Shown here: positions 38,863-46,577 of the stretch, one piece after another
Position numbering within the stretch: the stretch's first letter is position 1
Layout of the letters: every line of letters begins with the position of its first letter
Program-made: the position numbers and the translations under genes
NCBI GenBank assembly: GCA_902563505.1
Contig: CACEXK010000002.1
Coordinates: forward strand, 1 to 64,000
Origin: an uncultured Alphaproteobacteria bacterium
Lineage (GTDB): Bacteria; Pseudomonadota; Alphaproteobacteria; Methylaequorales; Methylaequoraceae
Direction: 5' to 3'
DNA: 64,000 bases
Notes under the pieces: model-generated
Seen by the model: the letters and a program-made list of their open reading frames with translations, nothing else
Database searches by the model: none
Told to the model about the DNA's origin: nothing

Positions 38863-40170
38863 TCAACTATCATAACCATGAGAAAGTTTATTCATTTTTT
38901 TTTGAAGAAAGATAATTAAAACCCCAATGAAAGAACAGATAAATGTTATTCCTAAAAAAACAGTTTTTTCCCCAAGCTTATCAGAATACTGCCCAATTGT
39001 ACCTGCCAATTTGTTTCCAATTCCAATTGCAGCAAAGTAAAGCCCCATGATGCTTGCTATAATTTTTTTTGGAGAAAGTTTTGTTATATAAGACAAGATA
39101 ACAGGTGAAGCACAAAGTTCACCTATTGTATGAAATAGATACGCAAGTATGAGCCAATGCATTGATGATTTCCCAAATTGATGTGACTCAACTGACGCAA
39201 AATACATAAAAATAAACCCCATACCCATTATAATTAATCCAATAGCAATTTTAAAAATCGATGAGCTAAAAATTTTTTTTTTTCTCATCAATAACCAAAA
39301 AGATGAAACATAAAACCCTAGAAAAATTATTAAGAGAGGGTTAATTGATTGAAACCAACCAGCAGGTATTTCAAAATTTAAAAAATCTAAGAACCTATCT
39401 GTTTTTTCATAAGCATAAATATTCATGAGTCCTCCAGCCTGCTCAAATGAGGCCCAAAATATTACTAAAATTATTGATGCAATTAGTATTAATTTTAATC
39501 TATCAATTTCTTTTGGTGTAAATTTGAGATTTTTAAAATATGTTTTCTCAACTCGTCTTGTTTTTAATTTTTTTTTCCCAGTAATAAAGAATAATTGACC
39601 AATAATCATCCCAAACCCTGCCAAAGAAAATCCGTAATGCCAGCCATGAACTTCGCCAATATACCCAACAATCAAACTAGCAAAAAAAGCCCCAAAATTT
39701 ATACCTATATAGAAAATTGTGAAGCCTTGATCTCTTCTAACATCATTTTTTTTATATAGTCCACCTACTAAGGTCGAAATATTTGGTTTTAACAGGCCTA
39801 CCCCTAGAATTATAAAAATAAGACCTGAAAAAAAAAAAAACTCACTCTTCAAAGCCAATAATAAATGACCAATACAAAGCAATGCTCCTCCTAGAGTTAC
39901 AGCATTTATATTATTTAAATATTTGTCTCCGAGCAATCCTCCTGGAACGCATGCAATGTAAACCAATGCCGTATACCAGCCATAGAGATACAGTGCCTCT
40001 TGATTTGACCAGCCCATACCAGGGTTGTCTCCAGATGTCTCGGATATAAGGAATAAAACTAGAATTGCTCTCATTCCATAAAAACTAAATCTTTCCCATA
40101 ACTCTGTGAAAAAAAGAGTTAATAACCCTGGGGGATGTCCTGATAATTCTCTGGTAAAGTTAAGGTTCAT
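38863..40170 (-). CDS. POT/PTR family proton-dependent oligopeptide transporter
   Basis: Major-facilitator transporter that imports di- and tripeptides with protons. The 435 aa protein has about 12 membrane helices, the ExxERFxxYG proton-coupling motif in TELWERFSFYGMRAIL, GGLLGDKYLN, and the PTR signature region ILGVGLLKPNISTLVG and QGFTIFYIGINFGAFFASLIVGYIGE. It is shorter than E. coli DtpA, with compact loops. It lies 9 bases after the DUF2721 gene on the same strand. Confidence 0.93.
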   Translation of the reverse strand: MNLNFTRELSGHPPGLLTLFFTELWERFSFYGMRAILVLFLISETSGDNPGMGWSNQEALYLYGWYTALVYIACVPGGLLGDKYLNNINAVTLGGALLCIGHLLLALKSEFFFFSGLIFIILGVGLLKPNISTLVGGLYKKNDVRRDQGFTIFYIGINFGAFFASLIVGYIGEVHGWHYGFSLAGFGMIIGQLFFITGKKKLKTRRVEKTYFKNLKFTPKEIDRLKLILIASIILVIFWASFEQAGGLMNIYAYEKTDRFLDFLNFEIPAGWFQSINPLLIIFLGFYVSSFWLLMRKKKIFSSSIFKIAIGLIIMGMGFIFMYFASVESHQFGKSSMHWLILAYLFHTIGELCASPVILSYITKLSPKKIIASIMGLYFAAIGIGNKLAGTIGQYSDKLGEKTVFLGITFICSFIGVLIIFLQKKMNKLSHGYDS

Positions 40171-40179
40171 GAGAAAGGA

Positions 40180-40605
40180 TTAGTTGTGTGAATCAATCTG
40201 CTCAAGATCTTGCAGATGAGTCTTAAGAGCTTTACTGCTTAAATTTATCTCAATTAAGAAAAAGATTATTGCAATTGAAAAAAATAAAACTGCTGGAATA
40301 AAAAAAATTAAAGCAAATTCAATTTCAAAAATTCCAATTATTATTGTAAATAAATTAAACAAAAAGGATAAACCTGAAAAAAACTGCATTAACTTAACAT
40401 ACCTAAGCCTTATATTAAGTACTTTTATTTGTTCTAAATATTTTTTTTCTTGTTTGCTCTTTTTATTTATTTTTACATCAATAAAATCACTATGAACTTT
40501 TCTTATGAGTGAACTTATTGCAATCCACCTGTTTCCAAATGTCAGCATCATTAATGGAATTGCTGGAAACAAAAAAGCTGGAAATGTAAGTTGAAAATTG
40601 TACAT
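40180..40605 (-). CDS. DUF2721 family membrane protein
   Basis: A 141 aa protein with an N-terminal hydrophobic stretch FLFPAIPLMMLTFGNRWIAISSLIRKVH, then a charged segment with IRLRYVKLMQFFSGLSFLFNLFTIIIG and a final double helix IFFIPAVLFFSIAIIFFLIEINLSSKAL. The FPAIxLlxLtftNRxxxLsxLiR... arrangement and IRxxxxxxxxa pattern are those of DUF2721. Function unknown. Probably cotranscribed with the peptide transporter. Confidence 0.78.
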   Translation of the reverse strand: MYNFQLTFPAFLFPAIPLMMLTFGNRWIAISSLIRKVHSDFIDVKINKKSKQEKKYLEQIKVLNIRLRYVKLMQFFSGLSFLFNLFTIIIGIFEIEFALIFFIPAVLFFSIAIIFFLIEINLSSKALKTHLQDLEQIDSHN

Positions 40606-40615
40606 AATTAATTTT

Positions 40616-41056
40616 ATGATTTATTATTATTATAATTACAAATTAGGACTTTACCTTAAAATAAATTTTTTAAAAAATGAAAATTTAGTTTATAAATTGA
40701 CAAAACTTCATCTACCGCTGCCTAAAAATCTTTTTGTTGGAGAATTTAGTTTGTTGAAAAATTTTTTTTTAGGTAATAAAAAAAAAATTGATGTTAAATT
40801 TGATTTTTCAGGACTTAGTAATAATTTTGTAAAAGTTCTAAAATTAATTATTGAAATACCCTACGGTAAGCTAGTTACATATTCTTCCTTGTCATCAAAA
40901 TTAGGTTTTAATCCTAGATATGTTGGTTATGTTTGTAAAAACAACCCCTATCCGATTTTTATTCCCTGCCATAGAATTATTTCGAAGAATGGAGCTAATT
41001 TTTATCAGTGGGGCGAAAATACGAAAGTATTTATTCAGAATCTTGAAAGAGTATGA
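40616..41056 (+). CDS. ogt: Methylated-DNA-protein cysteine methyltransferase (Ogt-like)
   Basis: Suicide repair protein that takes alkyl groups from O6-alkylguanine onto a cysteine. The ORF track uses a TTG at 40598 that overlaps the divergent DUF2721 start. The ATG at 40616 avoids the overlap and gives 146 aa. The C-terminal domain has IPYGKLVTYSSLSSKLGFNPRYVGYVCKNNPYPIFIPCHRIISKNG, including the active PCHR. After that the usual GGYxGGLxxKxxLLxxE helix is replaced by ANFYQWGENTKVFIQNLE, and the N-terminal domain is short and diverged. Because Cys is retained it is not an ATL protein. Confidence 0.85.
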   Translation: MIYYYYNYKLGLYLKINFLKNENLVYKLTKLHLPLPKNLFVGEFSLLKNFFLGNKKKIDVKFDFSGLSNNFVKVLKLIIEIPYGKLVTYSSLSSKLGFNPRYVGYVCKNNPYPIFIPCHRIISKNGANFYQWGENTKVFIQNLERV

Positions 41057-41078
41057 AATTGGCATGTTAATTGCTTAT

Positions 41079-41135
41079 TTAAGTTACTTTCTGCAAAGTG
41101 TCAGAAATTTGAATGATGGGAAGGTCTAACAGCAT
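41079..41135 (-). CDS. Candidate 18-codon micro-ORF with strong ribosome binding site
   Basis: In the 115-base gap after the 72 aa gene, the minus strand has AAGGGAGGAA (41150-41141) five bases before an ATG that opens MLLDLPIIQISDTLQKVT and a TAA stop. This Shine-Dalgarno is far better than those of most genes here. It may be a leader peptide, a small protein or a chance match. See the hairpin feature around it. Confidence 0.3.
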   Translation of the reverse strand: MLLDLPIIQISDTLQKVT

Positions 41136-41167
41136 AATATTTCCTCCCTTATAAAAGAGATCTTCCC
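41118..41167 (-). promoter_or_regulatory. Possible RNA structure masking a ribosome binding site
   Basis: On the minus strand TCTCTT (41160-41155) can pair with AAGGGA (41150-41145) across a TTAT loop, covering half of the strong Shine-Dalgarno. A wider arm GGGAAGATC (41167-41159) can pair with GACCTTCCC (41126-41118), 8 of 9 Watson-Crick, enclosing the ATG. The two foldings compete for the same bases, as in a switch. No known riboswitch class is recognised. Confidence 0.3.
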
Positions 41168-41171
41168 CAAT

Positions 41172-41390
41172 TCAATCATCAATGTCCATAATAAAATTTT
41201 TAAGAAAATCTATTTGATCATCTTTAACATCCTTGTATGAGCAACCAAATTTTTCGTTTATAATTGAACAAATGTGGGCGTATGGATTTCGTCCTTTTGG
41301 ATGATTTGGAAGTGGTTTAAGTTTGAATTTTAATTCGTCTCCCTTTTTTTGTATTAAAGCCCAAATCATTTTTCGATTGTTATCTTTCAT
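41172..41390 (-). CDS. Small conserved-looking protein of unknown function
   Basis: A 72 aa cytoplasmic protein with no signal or membrane segment. It contains KMIWALIQKKGDELKFKLKPLPNHPKGRNPYAHICSIINEKFG and an acidic tail KDVKDDQIDFLKNFIMDIDD. The Pro/Gly/His/Asn-rich middle (PLPNHPKGRNPYAHI) looks constrained rather than random for this AT-rich DNA, which supports a real gene. I do not recognise the family. It sits 4 bases after the next small gene on the same strand, in a run with the lipoprotein hydrolase. Confidence 0.6.
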   Translation of the reverse strand: MKDNNRKMIWALIQKKGDELKFKLKPLPNHPKGRNPYAHICSIINEKFGCSYKDVKDDQIDFLKNFIMDIDD

Positions 41391-41394
41391 TCTT

Positions 41395-41652
41395 TTATCT
41401 AATCCCTTGATTAGTTCTTATCCTTGCTTTTTTTTTAGGTCTTTTAAACATTTTATTTCTTTCAATTTTTTTTTTAATTTTTTTTTTTTGGATTGTATAT
41501 TTGTAACCTGGTTTAGGTGGGGGGAGTTTGACAAATGTCCCGTCGTCTTTGATTATAAAATAATTACCATTAATATCTTGAATCACCTCATCAGCAAAAC
41601 TCAAATTTTGATAAAAAATTAATGTAAAAAGAGTGAAGTAAAAATATCTCAT
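41395..41652 (-). CDS. Small secreted lysine-rich protein
   Basis: An 85 aa protein with a signal peptide (YFYFTLFTLIFYQNLSFAD) followed by a short domain EVIQDINGNYFIIKDDGTFVKLPPPKPGYKYTI and a strongly basic tail of Lys/Arg repeats (KKKIKKKIERNKMFKRPKKKARIRTNQGIR). The DGNYFxIxDDGTF segment resembles short beta-strand repeats in periplasmic proteins but I cannot assign a family. Its ATG overlaps the stop of the hydrolase gene by 1 base, so the two are cotranscribed. Confidence 0.6.
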   Translation of the reverse strand: MRYFYFTLFTLIFYQNLSFADEVIQDINGNYFIIKDDGTFVKLPPPKPGYKYTIQKKKIKKKIERNKMFKRPKKKARIRTNQGIR

Positions 41653-42659
41653 TAGTCTAGAATATGATAAAATTTTTTATTTTGAAGCTCTTTTAGACTA
41701 TTTGTGAAACTTTTTAGATTCATTACAGAATCTTTATCAAATATCCATTCCTTAATCTCTCTTGAAATAAAATCACCTTGAATATCTCTTAGCATCATAT
41801 GATAGCTGAAATTATATACACCTAGTTTAACTAGTTTACCTAAGTTTTTTTTAACATCTTCATTTTCTAATAATTTTAAAAGAGGTTTTCTGGGAACAAT
41901 TTCATCCTTGACAGGAACTAAAAGGAGTGTTTCATAATTAGGGTTTTTAAAAAAATTTAATGAATTTTTATATGATAGATCCATTAATCTTATCATTCCG
42001 TATAAACTTCTAAAATTTGGTTCATGAACAAAAAAGGGATCCTCAGATAATTCTTTCAATATTTCAATATTATCACATGCTTTAACATCCACCCAACTTT
42101 TTCCACTAATTTTTATTTTTGGGAAAATATTTGAAAAAACTTTCATCGTAAAACTTTTAAAAAAGTTATTTTGCGAAAAATCCCATACAGCAGGCGCGAT
42201 GAGAATTATTCCCTCTATTGGTAAATTTTTTTGTGAATTTGCAAGACTAAGAACTATTGCACCTCCCATACTCTCACCCATTAAAAAAATTTTTTTACTT
42301 GGATTTTTTCTCTTTATTGTTTTTATTTTATTTTTAACATCTTCAATATGAAAATTTAAATTATACCATTCCCCCCTGTTACTATTCCTACCAAAGCCTT
42401 GAAGATCATAGGCAATAGTTCTAATTCCAAATTTCATAAAAAATTCTGCAGGTAATTTGAAAGAATTTGAATAATCATTATAGCCATGAATTGCAAGGAC
42501 AATTATTTGATTATTCTTTTTAGGGGACCAATCCTTAAAGAAAAAATTATATTCGTTTTGATTTACTCTAGAACTTAATATTTGATTATTATTTTGACAT
42601 CCTGTGAAAAGAAAAGAAAGACAAAAAATTATAGCTATTTTTTCAATAATTTTAAAAAT
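41652..42659 (-). CDS. Alpha/beta-hydrolase lipoprotein (S33/monoacylglycerol-lipase-like), non-canonical start
   Basis: The ORF track starts at an internal ATG (42437), but the frame stays open upstream and encodes an obvious missing N-terminus. That stretch holds a lipoprotein signal ending in LSFLFTGC with the lipidated Cys, then IIVLAIHGYNDYSNSF, the oxyanion-hole HG motif. The nucleophile GESMGG (Ser130), the acid VPVKDEIVP and the His in SYHMMLRD complete the triad. Between the upstream in-frame stop (42702) and the Cys there is no ATG, GTG, TTG or CTG. I place the start at ATT 42659, just after AGAGGA, giving 335 aa with Cys21. It overlaps the ABC ATPase end by 25 bases. Substrate unknown; a lipid or ester is likely. 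Confidence 0.8.
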   Translation of the reverse strand: MFKIIEKIAIIFCLSFLFTGCQNNNQILSSRVNQNEYNFFFKDWSPKKNNQIIVLAIHGYNDYSNSFKLPAEFFMKFGIRTIAYDLQGFGRNSNRGEWYNLNFHIEDVKNKIKTIKRKNPSKKIFLMGESMGGAIVLSLANSQKNLPIEGIILIAPAVWDFSQNNFFKSFTMKVFSNIFPKIKISGKSWVDVKACDNIEILKELSEDPFFVHEPNFRSLYGMIRLMDLSYKNSLNFFKNPNYETLLLVPVKDEIVPRKPLLKLLENEDVKKNLGKLVKLGVYNFSYHMMLRDIQGDFISREIKEWIFDKDSVMNLKSFTNSLKELQNKKFYHILD

Positions 42660-43549
42660 ATGTCCTCTAAGTCTGATTCTTTGGTTGAAATTTCTTTTAG
42701 TTTAAACTTTTGATCTGCTAAGTTTTTTAAGATTTCAGCAGTAGTAATTTGACTTTTTTTAAATTTAAGAATCAAAGATTTCTGATTTTTAAAAATACAG
42801 TATTTTTTTATTTTTCTGGGCAAAGATTTAATTGGTTCTGAAAATTCAACAGCTAGTTCTTTTTCATCGAGTAAATTTAGCAAATTTTTTTTTGTGTCAC
42901 ATGCTATTACTCTTCCTTTGTTAATAACAGCTATTTGGTCACATAAAATTTCCGCCTCTTTAAGATAGTGGGTAGTTAAAATTATTGTCACACCACTTTT
43001 ATTTAATTTTCGTATTGATTCCCAGAGTTTACTTCTTAGTTCAACATCAACGCCAGCCGTAGGTTCATCAAGAATCAATAAAGAAGGATTATGAACCATT
43101 GCTTTTGCAACCATTAATCTTCTTTTCATACCTCCGGAAAGGCTTCTTGAGTAGGCATTAGCTTTATTTTTTAAGTCAAGGTCATTTAGTATTTGTAAAT
43201 TTCTTTTTTCATTCTTCCATATACCATATAACCCAGACTGGATCTCCATTATTTGCATTGGTGTAAAGAATGGGTCAATGTTAATTTCTTGAGGAACAAC
43301 CCCCATATTTCCTCTGACCGTCTTTGGGTCGCTATCTAAGTCAAGTCCAAAAACATCAACTTTTCCAGAAGTTTTATTTGATAAACCAGAAAGAATATTT
43401 ATAAAAGTACTTTTACCAGCACCATTAGGTCCTAATAAACCAAAAATGGAACCTTCATTAATTGATAAATCAATATGATCGAGAGCAAAAGAACCTTCAG
43501 GATTATATCTTTTAGCTAAACCCGTAACATCAATAATTTTTTTTTTCAT
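42635..43549 (-). CDS. ABC transporter ATP-binding protein (CcmA/NodI/YadG-like)
   Basis: A 304 aa ATPase with Walker A LLGPNGAGKSTFINIL near 38-50, the Q-loop region, signature SLSGGMKRRLMVAKAM, Walker B LLILDEPTAGVD and the H-loop TTHYLKEAE, followed by the C-terminal regulatory domain found in drug- and polysaccharide-export ATPases (DrrA/NodI/YadG). All catalytic motifs are intact. The partner permease, normally encoded next door, is not in the window: the next gene on the strand is the lipoprotein hydrolase and the upstream gene is divergent. Confidence 0.92.
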   Translation of the reverse strand: MKKKIIDVTGLAKRYNPEGSFALDHIDLSINEGSIFGLLGPNGAGKSTFINILSGLSNKTSGKVDVFGLDLDSDPKTVRGNMGVVPQEINIDPFFTPMQIMEIQSGLYGIWKNEKRNLQILNDLDLKNKANAYSRSLSGGMKRRLMVAKAMVHNPSLLILDEPTAGVDVELRSKLWESIRKLNKSGVTIILTTHYLKEAEILCDQIAVINKGRVIACDTKKNLLNLLDEKELAVEFSEPIKSLPRKIKKYCIFKNQKSLILKFKKSQITTAEILKNLADQKFKLKEISTKESDLEDIFLKLLKK

Positions 43550-43611
43550 TACATTTTGATTAATATTATATTATTTAAATTAAAAAATATGTTATTCTAA
43601 AATTTAATTCC

Positions 43612-43776
43612 ATGAGTTTAAATTTTCAAACAAATATTAAATATATAGATGGTGATCGTGTAAGTTGTAGTGGAGGTGATTGGTCAAAAGAATCTCATCC
43701 GCTTATATACCTTGATTTATCATCAGGAAAAATAATTAATTGCCCATATTGTAGCATGAAGTTTAAAAAACGATGA
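43612..43776 (+). CDS. Small zinc-finger protein (zf-CHCC type)
   Basis: A 54 aa gene too short for the ORF track. The sequence has ligands Cys19, His29, Cys44 and Cys47 in the order C-x9-H-x14-C-x2-C, with HPLIYLDLSSGKIINCPYCSMKF. This is the zf-CHCC pattern (GHPxVYLxI...xCPYCxxxF) shared with mitochondrial NDUFS6 and small alphaproteobacterial proteins. The stop overlaps the polA start as ATGA, so the two genes are translationally coupled. A role in complex I assembly is known for the mitochondrial relatives but is only an inference here. Confidence 0.85.
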   Translation: MSLNFQTNIKYIDGDRVSCSGGDWSKESHPLIYLDLSSGKIINCPYCSMKFKKR

Positions 43777-46577
43777 AATCTTCAAATCCTGATCAACTCG
43801 TTTTAGTTGATGGCTCCGGATATATATTTAGAGCTTATTATGCCTTACCTCCAATGTTCCGTTCTGATGGAATTCCGGTAAATGCAGTTTTTGGATTTTG
43901 TAATATGTTACTAAAATTAATTGAAGATATTCAAGAGGAAAAAGGGGGAAATGTTTCAATCGCGGTAATTTTTGATGCTGCAAGAGAGACCTTTAGAAAT
44001 GAAATTTATTCCGAATATAAGGCTAACAGGTCAGAACCTCCAGAAGATTTAAAACCTCAATTTGACATTATTAAAACTGTACCTGAAAGTTTTAATCTTC
44101 CATCTATTCAATCAGTTGGGTTTGAGGCTGATGATTTAATTGCCTCTTACTCAAAAGTCGCTTTAGAAAAAGGTAAAAAAGTAACTATTATATCTTCCGA
44201 CAAGGATTTGATGCAGCTTTTGATTGGAGATATTTCAATGATTGACCCCTTAAAAAAAAAAGAAATAAACAAAGACAGTGTATTTGAAAAATTCGGTGTT
44301 TTCCCGGAAAAAGTAATTGATGTTCAAGCACTGGCTGGTGACTCCTCAGATAATATACCTGGAATTCCGGGAATAGGCCCTAAAACAGCAGCACAATTGA
44401 TAAATACATTTGGATCTGTGGAAAATTTATTAGAAAATACAAGTGAAATTAAGCAAGAAAAGCGAAGAATATCAATAGAAGAAAATAAAGATTTAGCAAT
44501 TATTTCCAAAAAGTTAGTGACTTTAAAGAATGATGTTCCTCTCCCGATACCAGTTGATGATTTAAATTTCAAACCTTTAGATATTGAAAAATTAATAAAT
44601 TTTTTAGATAAAATGGAATTTAATAGAACCAAGGCAAATGTTATTTCTAAATTTGGTAACTTAAAGAATCAAACTATAAAAATTGAGAATAAAAAACCAG
44701 ATAGTAATAAAAAGAATCAATTAAAATCAGTTTTTTATTTACCCAATCGAGAAAAAATTCAAACTTCAAAGTATCAACTTATTTCAAATGTTGATGAATT
44801 AAAGAAGTGGAGTGATGAAATAAATAAAATTGGGACTGTAGCTATCGACTGTGAAACAAACTCATTAAGTGCAGTTGATGCTCAGATAGTTGGTTTCTCG
44901 ATGTCACTAGATAATAGTAAATCTTGTTATATTCCTCTTACTCATAATGATCAATCAGTAGAACAAATAAAACTTGATGATTTTATTACAATTGTAAAGA
45001 AATTTTTAGAGGATCCATCGATACTTAAAATAGGGCAAAATATAAAATACGATTTTATAATTTTAGCTAATTTAGGAATTATGATTAAAAACATTGATGA
45101 TACAATGCTAATGTCTTATGTTTTGAAAACTGGGAACAGAGGCCACAATCTTGATGAATTAGCATTGGATTATTTGTCTCATAGTACAATTAAGTTTACT
45201 GATGTAACTAATGTAAATAAAAAAAAAATTTCATTTCAAGATGTAGATATAAAATCAGCACTTAAGTATGCTGCCGAAGATTCAGATGTAACATACCGTT
45301 TATGGGAAATACTAAAAATTGAACTAATAAAGAATAAACTATACGATTTTTATTTTTTTGTTGAGAAACCCTTGGTCGAAATTATTGCAGTCATGGAAAT
45401 CAATGGTTGTAAAATTGATAATGAAGAATTAAGAAATTTATCAAATTTATTTTCAAAGAAAATAGAAATCATTGAAAAAAAAATTTTCAAACTTTCAAGT
45501 GAGGAATTTAACATTGCATCCCCAAAGCAACTTGGTGAAATTCTTTTTTCAAAACTCAAAATGCCCTATGGTAAAAAAGGAAAAAGTGGAAATTTTCAAA
45601 CGGATGTAAAAATTTTGGAGAAACTGAAATCTGAAAAATATGAAATAGCTTCGTATATTTTGGAATGGAGACAATTTGCTAAACTTAAAAATACATATTG
45701 TGAGGGATTACTTTCTAGAGAAAGTAAAAAAACTAGAAGAATTCACACATCATTTGGAATGGCAAGCACGCTTACAGGTAGATTATCATCTAATGATCCA
45801 AACTTACAAAACATACCGATTAAAACACCAGAAGGTAGGCAAATAAGAAAAGCATTTATTTCAAAAGATGGATTTAAAATAGTTTCAGTGGATTACTCTC
45901 AAATTGAATTGAGAATTTTAGCTCATGTTGCAAATATCTCCTCTTTAATTAATGCGTTCAAGGAAAATAAGGACATTCATAGTGTCACAGCAATGGAGGT
46001 GTTTCAGGTTAAAAAGGAAAATTTGACCAACGAACTAAGAAGGAGAGCTAAAATAATTAATTTTGGAATTATTTATGGGATATCCCCATATGGACTGGCA
46101 CTACAACTTGAAATTAGCAATTCAGATGCAAAAAGTTATATCGATAGCTATTTTCTCAAATATCCAGGAATAAAAGATTATATGAAACTAACTGTATCAA
46201 AATGTAGAAGTGACGGTTTTGTAATGACACCATTTGGAAGAAGAATTTTCATTCCATTTATAAATGATAAAATTGCTTCAAGAAGAAATTTTGCAGAAAG
46301 ATCGTCAATTAATGCACCAATTCAAGGCGGAGCAGCTGATATGATAAAAATAGTAATGCCAAAAATATATCAATTTCTCAAAGGGGAGGGATTAAAGACA
46401 AAGATGCTGATTCAAGTTCATGATGAACTAATTTTTGAAGTACCTGATGATGAGATTGAAATAATAAAAAAAAATGTTCCAAGAATAATGATTAATTCTC
46501 CTCAAAAGTTTTTAGATATGAAAGTGCCAATAAAAGTTGATTTAGGTATTGGTGAAAATTGGGATGAAGCTCACTAG
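43773..46577 (+). CDS. polA: DNA polymerase I
   Basis: Gap-filling and Okazaki-fragment polymerase. The 934 aa protein has all three domains. The 5'-3' exonuclease (~1-290) has VDGSGYIFRAYYALPP, FEADDLIASY and GDSSDNIPGIPGIGPKTA. The proofreading domain (~340-520) keeps AIDCETNSL, with the DxE metal ligands. The polymerase domain has RRIHTSFGMASTLTGRLSSNDPNLQNIPI, VSVDYSQIELRILAH, RRRAKIINFGIIYG and the palm motif IQVHDELIFEVP. Proofreading residues are intact, unlike in some reduced lineages. It overlaps the zinc-finger gene by 4 bases and the convergent hugZ-like gene by 4 bases. Confidence 0.98.
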   Translation: MKSSNPDQLVLVDGSGYIFRAYYALPPMFRSDGIPVNAVFGFCNMLLKLIEDIQEEKGGNVSIAVIFDAARETFRNEIYSEYKANRSEPPEDLKPQFDIIKTVPESFNLPSIQSVGFEADDLIASYSKVALEKGKKVTIISSDKDLMQLLIGDISMIDPLKKKEINKDSVFEKFGVFPEKVIDVQALAGDSSDNIPGIPGIGPKTAAQLINTFGSVENLLENTSEIKQEKRRISIEENKDLAIISKKLVTLKNDVPLPIPVDDLNFKPLDIEKLINFLDKMEFNRTKANVISKFGNLKNQTIKIENKKPDSNKKNQLKSVFYLPNREKIQTSKYQLISNVDELKKWSDEINKIGTVAIDCETNSLSAVDAQIVGFSMSLDNSKSCYIPLTHNDQSVEQIKLDDFITIVKKFLEDPSILKIGQNIKYDFIILANLGIMIKNIDDTMLMSYVLKTGNRGHNLDELALDYLSHSTIKFTDVTNVNKKKISFQDVDIKSALKYAAEDSDVTYRLWEILKIELIKNKLYDFYFFVEKPLVEIIAVMEINGCKIDNEELRNLSNLFSKKIEIIEKKIFKLSSEEFNIASPKQLGEILFSKLKMPYGKKGKSGNFQTDVKILEKLKSEKYEIASYILEWRQFAKLKNTYCEGLLSRESKKTRRIHTSFGMASTLTGRLSSNDPNLQNIPIKTPEGRQIRKAFISKDGFKIVSVDYSQIELRILAHVANISSLINAFKENKDIHSVTAMEVFQVKKENLTNELRRRAKIINFGIIYGISPYGLALQLEISNSDAKSYIDSYFLKYPGIKDYMKLTVSKCRSDGFVMTPFGRRIFIPFINDKIASRRNFAERSSINAPIQGGAADMIKIVMPKIYQFLKGEGLKTKMLIQVHDELIFEVPDDEIEIIKKNVPRIMINSPQKFLDMKVPIKVDLGIGENWDEAH

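Noticed and set aside
38863-43549. Genomic island or prophage around the tRNA-Arg
   Set aside because: No integrase, no att-like repeat of the tRNA 3' end and no composition shift; neighbours are ordinary chromosomal genes.
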